In this document: positions 44,616-54,738 of the stretch, in pieces | Layout of the letters: every line of letters begins with the position of its first letter | Position numbering within the stretch: the first letter of the stretch is position 1 | NCBI RefSeq assembly: GCF_037023745.1 | Contig: NZ_CP146101.1 | Span: 5,472,001-5,536,000, forward strand | Direction: 5' to 3' | Length of the DNA stretch: 64,000 nt | From: Streptomyces sp. SCSIO 30461 | Lineage (GTDB): Bacteria; Actinomycetota; Actinomycetes; Streptomycetales; Streptomycetaceae | Notes under the pieces: model-generated | Databases searched by the model: none | What the model saw: the letters and a program-made list of their open reading frames with translations, nothing else | Told to the model about the DNA's origin: nothing | Made by a program: the position numbers and the translations under genes

Positions 44616-44634
44616 TTAGGGAAACCTAACCTGA
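44616..44634 (-). promoter_or_regulatory. Iron-box-like (DtxR/IdeR/DmdR) site upstream of sufR
   Basis: The minus strand reads TCAGGTTAGGTTTCCCTAA, 15 of 19 positions matching the DtxR-family consensus TTAGGTTAGGCTAACCTAA. It lies 36 bases upstream of the -35 hexamer. The only downstream gene on either strand is sufR, so iron-dependent control of suf is suggested. Confidence 0.6.
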
Positions 44635-44715
44635 CCTGCGGAAACGATCACCTCGCCGCTCCCTGCCGGGCCGTTCCGGGTGATCACCCGGATGTCCGTC
44701 TGCCTCCATGGGGCC

Positions 44716-45099
44716 CTACAGCAGCCCCTGCGGGACCTGCCCCTCCGGAGTCAGCCTGTCCACGGCCTGCGGCAGCGCCTCGGCAAGCAGGTCGGCGGCC
44801 TGCTCGGGTGCCACATCGGCCTGCCGCGCCACACGGTCGAGCACCTGGTACGGCAGCGCCTGAGCGAGCTCCGGACCGCTGACGGGCTCGTTGCCGCCGG
44901 GACCGACCCAGGAACCGACCTTGTCCGCGAGACCTCCCTCATTGAGCTCGTTCACCAGACCCTGGAGCGGGTTCCCGCCGCCCTGACCGCTGTCGCCGAC
45001 CTCGCTGAACAGCGAGGCGAGCAACCCGCCCCTCCCGTCCCCGGTCAGCTCATCGCCCAGCAGAACGCCCAGCCGGCGTTCCAGATCGTTCTCCGCCAC
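44716..45099 (-). CDS. YidB/DUF937-like protein
   Basis: The 127-residue small acidic protein resembles YidB/DUF937 proteins, with a Gly/Leu-rich middle (GGLLASLFSEVGDSGQGGGN, LVNELNEGGLADKVGSWVG) and a conserved end ALPYQVLDRVARQADVAPEQAADLLAEALPQAVDRLTP read in parts. The function is unknown. GTG 45099 is used because GGAAAGG lies about 8 bases upstream; a TTG start at 45156 would add 19 residues with poor support. Confidence 0.8.
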   Translation of the reverse strand: MAENDLERRLGVLLGDELTGDGRGGLLASLFSEVGDSGQGGGNPLQGLVNELNEGGLADKVGSWVGPGGNEPVSGPELAQALPYQVLDRVARQADVAPEQAADLLAEALPQAVDRLTPEGQVPQGLL

Positions 45100-45367
45100 C
45101 GCTGCCGCCTTTCCGAAGCCGTCGCCCGTACGGGAGGTACCTCCCAGGGCACCCAAGCCCTACCCTCCGGCGCACTCGCTCGGGACCCAGGGCCGGATGG
45201 TTCACCCGCTTGAGCCCGGGCCAGCGGGCGACGCGCCGGCCGATCACGGGGTGCGGGTGGCACCGCGCCCGCGCGCCAGGACGGCGAAACGAAACCGGAG
45301 CTTCCGGTAGTGGCGGGTTCCGGACCCGGGGCCCGGAGGGCGCCCGGGGCTCCTTAGACTTCCCGGC

Positions 45368-46294
45368 ATGAAGAACGAGTCCGTCGTCCAGGTGCGCGGC
45401 CTGGTCAAGCGGTATGGAGCGAAGACCGCGGTGGACGGGCTCGACCTCGAAGTCCGCGCCGGTACGGTGACCGCCGTCCTGGGCCCCAACGGCGCGGGGA
45501 AGACCACCACGGTCGAGACCTGCGAGGGCTACCGCCGTCCCGACTCGGGCAGCGTCCGGGTACTGGGGCTCGACCCGGTGGCCGACGCGGCGCGGCTGCG
45601 TCCCCGGATCGGCGTGATGCTCCAGTCCGGCGGCGTCTACTCGGGCGCTCGCGCCGACGAGATGCTCCGCCACATGGCCGGATTGCACGCGCACCCGCTG
45701 GACGTGGACGCCCTGATCGAGCGGCTCGGCCTCGGCTCCTGCGGTCGTACCGCCTACCGGAGGCTGTCCGGTGGACAGCAGCAGCGGCTCGCGCTGGCCA
45801 TGGCCGTGGTCGGCCGCCCCGAGCTGGTGTTCCTGGACGAGCCGACAGCGGGCCTCGACCCGCAGGCACGCAGGGCCACCTGGGAGCTGGTGCGCGAGCT
45901 GCGCTCGGACGGGGTGACCGTGGTGCTCACCACTCACTTCATGGACGAGGCACAGGAGCTCTGCGACGACATCGCGATCATCGACGCGGGCCGTGTGGTC
46001 GCCCAAGGCAGCCCCGAGCAGCTCTGCCGCGGCGGCGCGGAGAACACCCTGCGCTTCACCGGCCGTCCGGGGCTCGACCTGGGCTCGCTGCTGAAGGCGC
46101 TGCCGGACGGCACATCGGCGGTCGAGGTGGTCCCCGGTGCGTACCGGATATCGGGCACCGTCGATCCGCAGCTGCTGGCCACCGTCGCTTCCTGGTGCGC
46201 ACAGCACGGGGTGATGCCGGACGGGATCGCGGTGGAACGGCACACCCTGGAGGACGTCTTCTTGGAGCTGACCGGGAAGGAGCTGCGGTCATGA
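45368..46294 (+). CDS. ABC transporter ATP-binding protein (exporter type)
   Basis: ATPase of a two-gene ABC-2 exporter, 308 residues. Walker A is GPNGAGKTTT, the signature RLSGGQQQRLALAMA, Walker B LVFLDEPTAGLDPQ and the switch His in VVLTTHFMDEAQEL. The C-terminal 80 residues form the usual accessory domain of daunorubicin- or antibiotic-type exporters. Substrate is unknown. Its stop overlaps the permease start (ATGA). Confidence 0.93.
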   Translation: MKNESVVQVRGLVKRYGAKTAVDGLDLEVRAGTVTAVLGPNGAGKTTTVETCEGYRRPDSGSVRVLGLDPVADAARLRPRIGVMLQSGGVYSGARADEMLRHMAGLHAHPLDVDALIERLGLGSCGRTAYRRLSGGQQQRLALAMAVVGRPELVFLDEPTAGLDPQARRATWELVRELRSDGVTVVLTTHFMDEAQELCDDIAIIDAGRVVAQGSPEQLCRGGAENTLRFTGRPGLDLGSLLKALPDGTSAVEVVPGAYRISGTVDPQLLATVASWCAQHGVMPDGIAVERHTLEDVFLELTGKELRS

Positions 46295-47115
46295 CCGCTG
46301 AGGTGGGCGAAGGCATGGGCACGAGGGCGGGCGCGGCGGCGGGGCGGGGCGCTTCGGGCCGCTACGCCCCGAAGCCGGGCGCGGCACCGCTCGGGCGGAT
46401 GATCGCGGCGCAGGCGGCGCTGGAGACCCGGATGCTGCTGCGCAACGGCGAGCAGCTGCTGCTGACGGTGATCATTCCGTCGCTGCTGCTGGTGCTGTTC
46501 TCGACGGTCGACATCGTGGACACGGGTGCCGGCCGGACCGTGGACTTCCTCACTCCCGGCATCCTCGCGCTCGCGGTTCTGTCCACCGCCTTCACCGGTC
46601 AGGCCATCGCCACCGGCTTCGAGCGGCGCTACGGGGTGCTCAAGCGGCTCGGCGCCTCACCACTGCCGCGGTGGGCGCTGATGACGGCCAAGACACTCGC
46701 GGTCCTGGTGACCGAGATCCTCCAGGTGGCGTTGCTGACCGTGCTCGCCTTCGCGCTCGGCTGGTCCCCGGAAGGGGGTCCCGTTCCGGTCCTGGCGCTG
46801 CTGGTACTCGGCACGGCGGCCTTCTCCGGACTCGGGTTGCTGATGGCGGGCACGCTCCGGGCGGAGGCCACGCTGGCCGCCGCGAACCTGGTGTTCCTGC
46901 TGCTGCTGGTGGGCGGCGGGGTGGTCGTACCGCTCGACAAGTTCCCCGAAGCGGCTCAGTCGCCGCTCGGGCTGCTGCCGATATCCGCACTGTCGGACGG
47001 GCTGCGCGACGTGCTGCAGCACGGTTCCGGGATGCCCTGGGCGGATCTCGGGATCCTGGCCGGCTGGGCGGTGCTCGGGCTCGGTGCGGCGGCGAAGTTC
47101 TTCCGCTGGGAGTGA
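46291..47115 (+). CDS. ABC-2 type transporter permease
   Basis: The 274-residue membrane partner of the preceding ATPase has about six helices and an Arg/Gly-rich N-terminal tail. Family marks are LETRMLLRNGEQLLLTVIIPSLLL, DFLTPGILALAVLSTAFTGQAI and a hydrophobic end PLGLLPISALSDGLRDVLQ. It is coupled to the ATPase by a 4-base overlap. The pair sits just upstream of ctaA, which suggests a possible link to heme or cytochrome assembly, but this is only from position. Confidence 0.93.
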   Translation: MTAEVGEGMGTRAGAAAGRGASGRYAPKPGAAPLGRMIAAQAALETRMLLRNGEQLLLTVIIPSLLLVLFSTVDIVDTGAGRTVDFLTPGILALAVLSTAFTGQAIATGFERRYGVLKRLGASPLPRWALMTAKTLAVLVTEILQVALLTVLAFALGWSPEGGPVPVLALLVLGTAAFSGLGLLMAGTLRAEATLAAANLVFLLLLVGGGVVVPLDKFPEAAQSPLGLLPISALSDGLRDVLQHGSGMPWADLGILAGWAVLGLGAAAKFFRWE

Positions 47116-47216
47116 GCACGCGGCGTGGGTGCGGTGCGGGTGCGCGGTGCGCTGTCCGGGGCATGTTCGTCCGCGCCCGGTCGTCCCCCTCGTGAAAGCG
47201 CGCACAAGCGGCCGCC

Positions 47217-47222
47217 TACGAT
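47217..47222 (+). promoter_or_regulatory. Candidate -10 element for leaderless ctaA
   Basis: TACGAT at 47217-47222 fits the Streptomyces -10 pattern. It ends 7 bases before GTG 47230, so transcription would start at the start codon. No ribosome binding site is present and no clear -35 is visible. Confidence 0.45.
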
Positions 47223-47229
47223 AGTCGCC

Positions 47230-48192
47230 GTGCAGACCCCCCTCGCCTTCATCGCCCAGCGCTGGACACCGTCCCCCGCGACCGTCCGGCGTGCCGCGCT
47301 CTCCGCTGTCGTGATGAGCGTCGTCATCATCGTCACCGGTGGCGCGGTCCGGCTGACCGGCTCCGGTCTCGGCTGCGACACCTGGCCGAAGTGCACGGAC
47401 GACAGCCTCTTCGCCACACCCGAGCAGGGCATCCACGGCGCGATCGAGTTCGGCAACCGCATGCTGACCTACGTGCTGTCGGCCGCGGTCGGCTGGGCGA
47501 TCATCGCCGCGCGCTCCACCAAGCCGTGGCGGCGCGGACTCACCCGGCTGGGCTGGGCCCAGTTCTGGGTGGTGATGAGCAACGCCGTCCTCGGCGGGAT
47601 CACCGTATGGGCCGGCCTCAACCCGTGGACCGTCGCCGGGCACTTCCTGGCCGCCAACGCGCTGCTGACGGTGGCCACCGTCACCTGGGTCAGGTCCGGT
47701 GAGGGCGACGCCGCGGTGCGGCGCCGGGTACCGCGTCCGGTGCGGAAGCTGTCCTGGGCGCTACTGGGCTCGTCCGCGCTGCTGATCGCCGTGGGGACGG
47801 CGGTGACCGGCTCCGGGAAGCACGCGGGCGACAGCAGCGATGTGCCGCGGATGCCGTTCAACTGGGTGGACGCCGCGCACGTACATGCGGCTCTGGCCTG
47901 GCTGGTGTGTCTGCTGGCCCTTGCGATGTGGCTGTCCCTGCGGGTGGTGGACGCCCCCGACGACACTCGAGCCCGCGCCCGGGAGCTGCTGATCGTGTTG
48001 CTCGCCCAAGGCGCCATCGGCTATGTGCAGTTCTTCACCGATGTGCCCGAGCTGCTGGTGGGCGCCCATATGCTCGGCTCCTCGCTGATGTGGGTCGCCG
48101 CCCTGCGGCTCGCACTCAGCCTGCGGGAGCGGCCGTTCGATGACCCGGCGGGGGCGTCGGCACGGCAGGACGCGGCGCTCACCACCGCCTGA
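47230..48192 (+). CDS. ctaA: Heme A synthase CtaA (COX15 family)
   Basis: Membrane enzyme that oxidises heme O to heme A for cytochrome c oxidase, 320 residues and eight helices. Family marks are LTGSGLGCDTWPKC with its cysteine pair, the catalytic IEFGNRMLTY, GHFLAANALLT and the second-half histidines in DAAHVHAALAWL and GAHMLGSSL. I use GTG 47230 because the family N terminus begins here. It is near ctaB, which makes heme O. Confidence 0.94.
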   Translation: MQTPLAFIAQRWTPSPATVRRAALSAVVMSVVIIVTGGAVRLTGSGLGCDTWPKCTDDSLFATPEQGIHGAIEFGNRMLTYVLSAAVGWAIIAARSTKPWRRGLTRLGWAQFWVVMSNAVLGGITVWAGLNPWTVAGHFLAANALLTVATVTWVRSGEGDAAVRRRVPRPVRKLSWALLGSSALLIAVGTAVTGSGKHAGDSSDVPRMPFNWVDAAHVHAALAWLVCLLALAMWLSLRVVDAPDDTRARARELLIVLLAQGAIGYVQFFTDVPELLVGAHMLGSSLMWVAALRLALSLRERPFDDPAGASARQDAALTTA

Positions 48193-48207
48193 GAGCGGAG
48201 CACGGGC

Positions 48208-49374
48208 TCAGACGTGGCGCCGCTGGATCCGGGCCGGCAGTTCCGAGCCACGAACCGCGGGCACCCGGACGGGGGTCGGTGGGGTGGTGGGCTGGACCGG
48301 CAGTCCGTAGACGCGGCGGGCATTGCCGGCGGCGATCATCTCGGCCACCCGCTGGGCGTCCGCCCGGGACCAGGCGCCGTCGGTGACCCAGCCGCTCAGC
48401 ACCCGCACCAGCGCCTCCCGGAAGATCCGCGCACCGACCACATGGAGTTCGGGCAGCCCTCGCGATCCGCTGGAGAAGAGCAGCTTCCCGAACGGCGCGA
48501 GCTCCAGGATCTCCGCGAGCACGGACGCCGCGCCCGCTCCCGTGTACGCGAGCGCGGGCCCGACGTCGGCGTACACATGCGGGAAGACGCTCGCCAGGTG
48601 CGCGGCGTGACGGTGGTACGGGTAACCGTGCAACAGGACGAGATCGGTGCCGAGGCCGGTCGTGGCCGCCGCGAACCCGGTGAGCAGCAGCGGATCGTCC
48701 ACGCCCACATGCAGTTGCAGCGGCCTCCCCGCGGTGACGGCGATCCAGAGCAGATGGCGCAGCAGTACGGGATCGGTGAGGCGGTCGCCCACCCGGCGCG
48801 CCGACAGCCAACGCCCCGTGGCACCTCTCACCTCGCCGGGGCCCGGCGGTTCGGGGGCGAGTGCGAGCCCGTGCCGCACACCCGCGACCGAGGTGAGGGC
48901 CACCGCCGTCGCAGCCGCCCCGTGGACGGCCTCGGCGAGATTGGCCAGAAAGCCGTCGACGGTGCCCGAGGTGTCGGCCACGTGTTCGGCGAGCTGTTCC
49001 AGGCGGGCGATCTCATGGGCCTCCGCCTCACCCGCCGCGGCGATCTCGGGGATCCCGGTGATGTCTCCCGGCAGTCCGGTGTCCACGAGGTAGGTGGAGA
49101 TCCCGGTGGCCCGCAGCAGCCGTCGGCCGGACTCGAGGACGCCCAGCTCCCTGCGCCGGGCGAGATAGTACGCGGGTGGGCAGTGCGGTTCGAGTCCGAG
49201 CAAGGGGGGACACCAGCGCCGTACCGCGAAGCCCGTCTGGGTGTCGAAGAAGGTGGTGCCGGGCGCGGGTGCCCCGGCGGTCCTGCCCAGGTGCGCCTCG
49301 AAGGTGCCAAGGCCGAGTTCGGTACGCAGGACGCCGTGGCAGTACTGGTCCACCAAGGACGGCGTATCGATCAT
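48208..49374 (-). CDS. Amidohydrolase-family protein, FluG N-terminal-like
   Basis: The 388-residue protein resembles metal-dependent amidohydrolases: SLVDQYCHGVL at the start, PLQLHVGVDDPLL, VLLHGYPYHRHAAHL and the end LLFSSGSRGLPELHVVGARIFREAL. It is similar to the amidohydrolase domain in FluG-type proteins. The substrate is unknown. ATG 49374 has GAGG upstream. It is convergent with ctaA, 15 bases apart. Confidence 0.82.
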   Translation of the reverse strand: MIDTPSLVDQYCHGVLRTELGLGTFEAHLGRTAGAPAPGTTFFDTQTGFAVRRWCPPLLGLEPHCPPAYYLARRRELGVLESGRRLLRATGISTYLVDTGLPGDITGIPEIAAAGEAEAHEIARLEQLAEHVADTSGTVDGFLANLAEAVHGAAATAVALTSVAGVRHGLALAPEPPGPGEVRGATGRWLSARRVGDRLTDPVLLRHLLWIAVTAGRPLQLHVGVDDPLLLTGFAAATTGLGTDLVLLHGYPYHRHAAHLASVFPHVYADVGPALAYTGAGAASVLAEILELAPFGKLLFSSGSRGLPELHVVGARIFREALVRVLSGWVTDGAWSRADAQRVAEMIAAGNARRVYGLPVQPTTPPTPVRVPAVRGSELPARIQRRHV

Positions 49375-49509
49375 CCGGGACCTCCCCGCGGTGGGCGTGC
49401 TTGCACACGTCCTAACGGGTGAGCCGGGCATGAGGTGTTGCCCCCGGAGCCCGATGTGCCGTCCGTGCGGCGGGCACCGGACCGCGGCGGGCCCTGTGCC
49501 GGACCTTCG

Positions 49510-49866
49510 TCAGCCGTTCGACGGGCCGCCGACCTGGATGCCCGCCATGCGGGTCCACTCGTACGGTCCGGTGCGCACCTTCGCGGCGAAGTCGCCGTCG
49601 AAGGACTCATGCATCGTGATGCCCGACTTCTCCGCCGCGCTGACCGCGATGGCGTGGGTGGGGGCCACGATGTCGCCCCAGCCGCCGTCCTCGCCCACGA
49701 GCACGATGCGGCTGCCGCGCTCCCCGATGTAGGCGAGCTGACCCTCGGCTCCGCCGTGAGCCTTGGCGAAGGCGCCGATCTGCTTGGCGAGCTTGGCGGC
49801 CTTGCGGTCGGCGCGGGCGTCCTGCTTGACCTGGGGCGTGGTCTCGTCGACCTGGGTTTCTGCCAT
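49510..49866 (-). CDS. Conserved hypothetical protein, 118 residues
   Basis: Small soluble protein with a charged helical N terminus (QDARADRKAAKLAKQIGAF) and an Ala/Gly/Ser-rich rest (LAYIGERGSRIVLVGEDGGWGDIVAPTHAI, read in parts). I know similar proteins only as hypotheticals in Streptomyces. ATG 49866 begins the coding-like part; the frame runs upstream to 50052 but as low-complexity Arg/Gly sequence. It stands alone between ctaB and the amidohydrolase. Confidence 0.75.
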   Translation of the reverse strand: MAETQVDETTPQVKQDARADRKAAKLAKQIGAFAKAHGGAEGQLAYIGERGSRIVLVGEDGGWGDIVAPTHAIAVSAAEKSGITMHESFDGDFAAKVRTGPYEWTRMAGIQVGGPSNG

Positions 49867-50064
49867 GACAGCGATGCTACTCGCGAGTAGATCCACTGGC
49901 GACCGCCAGGCCACGTGGTCTGGGCCACGCCTCGCCCGGCCGTACGGTCCCGGGCGCCACCGGGCAGTCCCGTATCGCCCGGGCCGGACCCGGGATCCTT
50001 CCGCCGGGAAGTCCGGGACAGCCCCTGACCGACCAGCGGATCGACTGATCAACCGGTCGACCGG

Positions 50065-51012
50065 TCAGCGCAGGAACGGATCCACGGCCACCGCCACGAA
50101 CAGCAGCGACACATAGGTGATCGACCAGTGGAAGAGGCGCATCTCCTTGAGCTTTCCGCCCGTGGCCCCGGCCTTCGCCCGGCTCTGGAGGGCGTGCGCC
50201 TCCCACAGCCACCAGCCGCCGGTGGCCAGCGCGACCGCCGTGTAGAACCAGCCGGTGTAGCCGAGCGGGGTGAGCAGCAGCGAGACCGCGACCATCACCC
50301 AGCTGTAGAGGACGATCTGGCGGGCGACGGCCTTGTTGGAGGCGATCACGGGAAGCATCGGCACGCCGACGCGCGCGTAGTCCTCCTTGACCTTCATCGA
50401 CAGCGGCCAGTAGTGCGGCGGCGTCCAGAAGAAGATGACCAGGAAGAGGATGACGGCCGCCCAGGACATCGAGTCGGTGACGGCTGACCAGCCGATGAGC
50501 ACGGGCATGCAGCCTGCGATGCCGCCCCAGACGATGTTCTGCGCGGTGCGCCGCTTCAGCAGCATCGTGTAGACGACGACGTAGAAGAGGAGCGCGCCGA
50601 GCGCGAGCACCGCGGACAGCCAGTTGACGAGCAGTCCGAACCAGAGGGTGGAGACCACCGCGAGCGACAGTCCGAAGACCAGGCACTCGCGGGGCGAGAC
50701 CATCCCGGTGACCAGCGGACGCTGCGATGTGCGGTCCATCAGCGCGTCGATGTCGCGGTCGATGTACATGTTGAGCGCGTTGGCGCCACCGGCGGAGAGA
50801 TAGCCTCCGACGCAGGTGGCCACCACCAGCCAGAGGTCCGGCACCCCTTGGGCGGCCAGGAACATCACGGGGACCGTGGTGATCAGCAACAGCTCGATGA
50901 TCCGCGGCTTGGTGAGCGCCACGAATGCCTTGACGCGGGCCCCGAATGGCCGATGGCCCCTTGGACCGGTGGTCAAGACGGCCCCTGCGGGCCGGGACTC
51001 GACGGCCGTCAC
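50065..51012 (-). CDS. ctaB: Protoheme IX farnesyltransferase CtaB (heme O synthase)
   Basis: UbiA-superfamily enzyme of 315 residues that adds farnesyl to heme B to make heme O. The first aspartate-rich motif is in [18 protein letters not shown] and the second in [15 protein letters not shown]; nine helices are visible. GTG 51012 gives a short tail before [17 protein letters not shown]. It is transcribed away from the tkt operon. CtaB and CtaA act in sequence. Confidence 0.95.
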   Translation of the reverse strand: MTAVESRPAGAVLTTGPRGHRPFGARVKAFVALTKPRIIELLLITTVPVMFLAAQGVPDLWLVVATCVGGYLSAGGANALNMYIDRDIDALMDRTSQRPLVTGMVSPRECLVFGLSLAVVSTLWFGLLVNWLSAVLALGALLFYVVVYTMLLKRRTAQNIVWGGIAGCMPVLIGWSAVTDSMSWAAVILFLVIFFWTPPHYWPLSMKVKEDYARVGVPMLPVIASNKAVARQIVLYSWVMVAVSLLLTPLGYTGWFYTAVALATGGWWLWEAHALQSRAKAGATGGKLKEMRLFHWSITYVSLLFVAVAVDPFLR

Positions 51013-51477
51013 GCACACCCCTGACAGAGAATTCCCAGCGAGCCCACGAGGACGCCTCCCGCACCCGGTGGTTGCGGGGGCATGGACACCCGTGGAGGCT
51101 CGCGCGTACCACGCCACTCTAGACGTTGGCCGCATGCCGATCTTCGCGGGGGTGGGGTCGTGTTGAGCGGTCCGGGACGGGGGCGCGTATTCACGGATTG
51201 ACGCGACCCGTCGACGTGACCGGACACCGGACCGATCACGAACCGGTCACCGGAGCGGTGACCGGGCCGAACACCGAGCCGATCACCGACAGGAGGCGAA
51301 GTCCGGCTCGTGAGCGCACCCTGGCAGTGGCGGCACCGGAAGGAAGACCGGCGCTGTCCGAGGGGAGAGACGTGCTCTCGAAAGGACGCCCGCTGCTGCG
51401 AGGGTAGGCTCGACAGCGCCCGGTACACCCGTTCAGTCACCGGGACCCGAACATGTGGAGAGGAGCCCTGACCCAGG
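51013..51477. promoter_or_regulatory. Divergent promoter region between ctaB and tkt
   Basis: No gene is visible in these 465 bases. Several copies of ACCGG/CCGGT-like motifs are clustered at 51215-51290, including a dyad at 51243-51265: CCGGTCACCG, then GAG, then CGGTGACCGG (perfect 10-bp arms). It probably holds the promoters of both ctaB and the pentose phosphate operon. Confidence 0.5.
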
Positions 51478-53580
51478 GTGAGCACCAAGCCGACCACCAC
51501 AGATCTCGAGTGGACCGCATTGGACCAGCGGGCCGTGGACACCGTCCGTGTCCTCGCCGCTGACGCCGTACAGAAGGTCGGCAACGGCCATCCCGGTACG
51601 GCCATGAGCCTGGCCCCCGCGGCGTACGTCCTCTTCCAGAAGCTGATGCGGCACGACCCCGCCGATGCGGACTGGACCGGTCGCGACCGGTTCGTCCTCT
51701 CCGCAGGCCACTCAAGCCTGACTCTGTACATCCAGCTCTACCTGGCCGGATACGGCCTGGAGCTGGACGATCTGAAGGCGTTTCGCACCTGGGGCTCCAA
51801 GACCCCCGGGCACCCGGAGTACGGCCACACCGTCGGCGTCGAGACCACGACCGGCCCGCTGGGCCAGGGTGTCGCCAATGCCGTGGGCATGGCCATGGCC
51901 GCCCGTTACGAGCGCGGCCTGTTCGACCCGGACGCCGCGCCCGGCACCTCTCCGTTCGACCACACCATCTGGGCCATCGCGGGCGACGGCTGCCTCCAGG
52001 AGGGCATCTCCCACGAGGCGTCCGCTCTGGCCGGGCACCAGAAGCTCGGCAATCTGGTGCTGCTGTGGGACGACAACCACATCTCCATCGAGGGCGACAC
52101 CGAGACCGCGGTCTCCGAGGACACCCTGAAGCGGTACGAGTCCTACGGCTGGCACGTGCAGCGTGTGGCGCAGCTGCCGAGCGGAGACCTCGACCCGGCC
52201 GGTCTGTACCGCGCGCTGAGGGCTGCTCAGGAGGAGACCGAGCGGCCTTCCTTCATCGCGGCCCGTTCGATCATCGCCTGGCCGGCCCCGAACGCCCAGA
52301 ACACCGAGGCCTCGCACGGCTCGGCGCTCGGCGACGACGAGGTCGCGGCCACCAAGCGGGTGCTCGGCTTCGACCCCGAGCAGACCTTCGAGGTCTCCGA
52401 CGAGGTCATCGGGCACACCCGCAAGGCCCTTGACCGGGGCCGTGACGCACGCGAGGAGTGGGAGAAGGGATTCGCCGAGTGGCGGGCATCCAACCCGGAG
52501 CGCGCCGCCGAGTTCGACCGCGTGCGCGCGGGCGAGCTGCCGGCCGGCTGGGAGGAGAAGCTCCCGGTGTTCGAGGCCGGCAAGGGCGTCGCGACCCGTG
52601 CCGCTTCCGGCAAGGTGCTCCAGGCGCTGGGCGGTGTCATCCCCGAGCTGTGGGGCGGTTCCGCCGACCTGGCCGGCTCGAACAACACCACCATCGACAA
52701 GTCGTCGTCCTTCCTGCCGAAGGGCAACCCCCTGCCGGAGGCCGACCCCTACGGCCGGACGATCCACTTCGGCATCCGCGAGCACGCGATGGCTGCCGTG
52801 ATGAACGGCATCACGCTGCACGGCAACACCCGCGTCTACGGCGGCACCTTCCTGGTGTTCTCCGACTACATGCGCAACGCGGTGCGGCTGTCCGCGCTGA
52901 TGCACCTGCCGGTGACCTACGTCTGGACGCATGACTCGATCGGTCTGGGCGAGGACGGCCCGACCCACCAGCCCGTCGAGCAGCTCGCCTCGCTGCGCGC
53001 GATCCCGGGTCTGTCCATCGTGCGCCCCGCCGACGCCAACGAGACGGCCATCGCCTGGCGGGAGATCCTGCGGCGCTGGACGAAGGCGTTCGGTGTCGGC
53101 ACCCCGCACGGCCTGGCGCTGACCCGTCAGGGCGTGCCGACCTACGAGCCCAACGAGGACACCGCCAGGGGCGGTTACATCATGTTCGAGGCCGAGGGTC
53201 CCGACGGGCAGGCCGCCGATGCCGAGGTGGTGCTGATCGCCACCGGCTCCGAGGTGCACCTCGCGGTGGAGGCTCGCGAGCAGCTCCAGGCCGCGGGCAC
53301 CCCGACGCGGGTGGTCTCGATGCCGTCCACCGAGTGGTTCGAGGAGCAGGAGCAGGCGTACAAGGACAGCGTGCTTCCGCCGTCGCTCAAGGCCCGGGTC
53401 GCGGTCGAGGCCGGTATCGGCCTGACCTGGCACCGCTACGTGGGCGACGCCGGGCGGATCGTCTCGCTGGAGCACTTCGGTGCGTCGGCGGACGGCAAGC
53501 TCCTGTTCCGCGAGTTCGGGTTCACCCCGGAGGCGGTGGCCGCCGCCGCCCGGGAATCGATCGACGCCGCCGGGCGCTGA
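51478..53580 (+). CDS. tkt: Transketolase
   Basis: Thiamine-diphosphate enzyme of 700 residues exchanging two-carbon units between sugar phosphates. It shows [20 protein letters not shown] near the N terminus, the cofactor motif [20 protein letters not shown] with its conserved DDN ([10 protein letters not shown]), and the pyrimidine-domain part [15 protein letters not shown] plus the [19 protein letters not shown] loop. GTG 51478 gives [12 protein letters not shown]. It is first in a tkt-tal-zwf-opcA-pgl operon. Confidence 0.97.
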   Translation: MSTKPTTTDLEWTALDQRAVDTVRVLAADAVQKVGNGHPGTAMSLAPAAYVLFQKLMRHDPADADWTGRDRFVLSAGHSSLTLYIQLYLAGYGLELDDLKAFRTWGSKTPGHPEYGHTVGVETTTGPLGQGVANAVGMAMAARYERGLFDPDAAPGTSPFDHTIWAIAGDGCLQEGISHEASALAGHQKLGNLVLLWDDNHISIEGDTETAVSEDTLKRYESYGWHVQRVAQLPSGDLDPAGLYRALRAAQEETERPSFIAARSIIAWPAPNAQNTEASHGSALGDDEVAATKRVLGFDPEQTFEVSDEVIGHTRKALDRGRDAREEWEKGFAEWRASNPERAAEFDRVRAGELPAGWEEKLPVFEAGKGVATRAASGKVLQALGGVIPELWGGSADLAGSNNTTIDKSSSFLPKGNPLPEADPYGRTIHFGIREHAMAAVMNGITLHGNTRVYGGTFLVFSDYMRNAVRLSALMHLPVTYVWTHDSIGLGEDGPTHQPVEQLASLRAIPGLSIVRPADANETAIAWREILRRWTKAFGVGTPHGLALTRQGVPTYEPNEDTARGGYIMFEAEGPDGQAADAEVVLIATGSEVHLAVEAREQLQAAGTPTRVVSMPSTEWFEEQEQAYKDSVLPPSLKARVAVEAGIGLTWHRYVGDAGRIVSLEHFGASADGKLLFREFGFTPEAVAAAARESIDAAGR

Positions 53581-53614
53581 CGCCGGTATACGACCAGTAG
53601 GAGATGCAATTCCC

Positions 53615-54733
53615 ATGACAGACGCACTCAAGCGCCTCTCCGACGAGGGCGTGGCGATCTGGCTCGACGACCTGTCGCGCAAGCGGATCACCTCCGGCAA
53701 TCTCGCCGAGCTGATCGACCAGCACCACGTGGTGGGTGTCACGACCAACCCGTCGATCTTCCAGAAGGCGATCTCGTCCGGTGACGGCTACGAGCAGCAG
53801 CTCGCCGACCTGGCCGCACGCAGGCTGACGGTAGAGGAAGCCCTGCGGATGATCACGACGGCCGACGTCCGGGACGCCGCCGACGTGCTGCGTCCGGTGT
53901 TCGACGCCACCGGCGGGCAGGACGGCCGAGTGTCCATCGAGGTGGACCCGCGGCTCGCGCACAACACCGCCGCGACCATCGCGGAGGCCAAGCAGTTGGC
54001 CTGGCTGGTGGACCGCCCGAACACGTTCATCAAGATCCCGGCGACGAAGGCAGGCCTGCCCGCGATCACCGAGGTCATCGGGCAGGGCATCAGCGTCAAT
54101 GTCACGCTGATCTTCTCGCTGGAGCGCTACCGCGAGGTGATGGACGCCTACCTGGCCGGCCTGGAGAAGGCGAAGGCCGCCGGACTCGACCTGTCGAAGA
54201 TCCGTTCGGTGGCGTCTTTCTTCGTGTCCCGGGTGGACACCGAGATCGACAAGCGCCTGGACTCGCTCGGCACGGACGAGGCCAAGGCACTGCGCGGGAA
54301 GGCGGCACTCGCCAACGCCCGCCTCGCCTACGAGGCCTACGAGGAGGTGTTCGCCACCGCACGCTGGACCGCGCTGGACAAGGCGGGCGCCAACAAGCAG
54401 CGTCCGCTGTGGGCGTCGACCGGCGTCAAGGACCCGGCGTACAAGGACACGCTGTACGTGGACGAGCTGGTCGCCACGGGCACCGTGAACACCATGCCGG
54501 AGGCCACGCTCCAGGCCACGGCGGACCACGGGCAGATCACCGGGGACACCGTGCGCGGCACCTACGAGCAGTCGCGTGCCGAGCTCGACGGGCTCGCGAA
54601 GCTCGGGATCTCGTACGACGACGTGGTGCAGCTGCTCGAGGACGAGGGCGTCGAGAAGTTCGAGGCGGCCTGGAACGACCTGCTCAAGTCGACGCAGGCG
54701 GAGCTCGACCGCCTCGCGCCTTCGGAGGGCTGA
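53615..54733 (+). CDS. tal: Transaldolase
   Basis: Class I aldolase of 372 residues that moves a dihydroxyacetone unit between sugar phosphates. The Schiff-base Lys is in [12 protein letters not shown]; the N terminus [18 protein letters not shown] and the [12 protein letters not shown] motif fit the actinobacterial type. ATG 53615 has TAGGAG upstream. It follows tkt by 34 bases and precedes zwf by 5. Confidence 0.97.
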   Translation: MTDALKRLSDEGVAIWLDDLSRKRITSGNLAELIDQHHVVGVTTNPSIFQKAISSGDGYEQQLADLAARRLTVEEALRMITTADVRDAADVLRPVFDATGGQDGRVSIEVDPRLAHNTAATIAEAKQLAWLVDRPNTFIKIPATKAGLPAITEVIGQGISVNVTLIFSLERYREVMDAYLAGLEKAKAAGLDLSKIRSVASFFVSRVDTEIDKRLDSLGTDEAKALRGKAALANARLAYEAYEEVFATARWTALDKAGANKQRPLWASTGVKDPAYKDTLYVDELVATGTVNTMPEATLQATADHGQITGDTVRGTYEQSRAELDGLAKLGISYDDVVQLLEDEGVEKFEAAWNDLLKSTQAELDRLAPSEG

Positions 54734-54738
54734 GCGTC

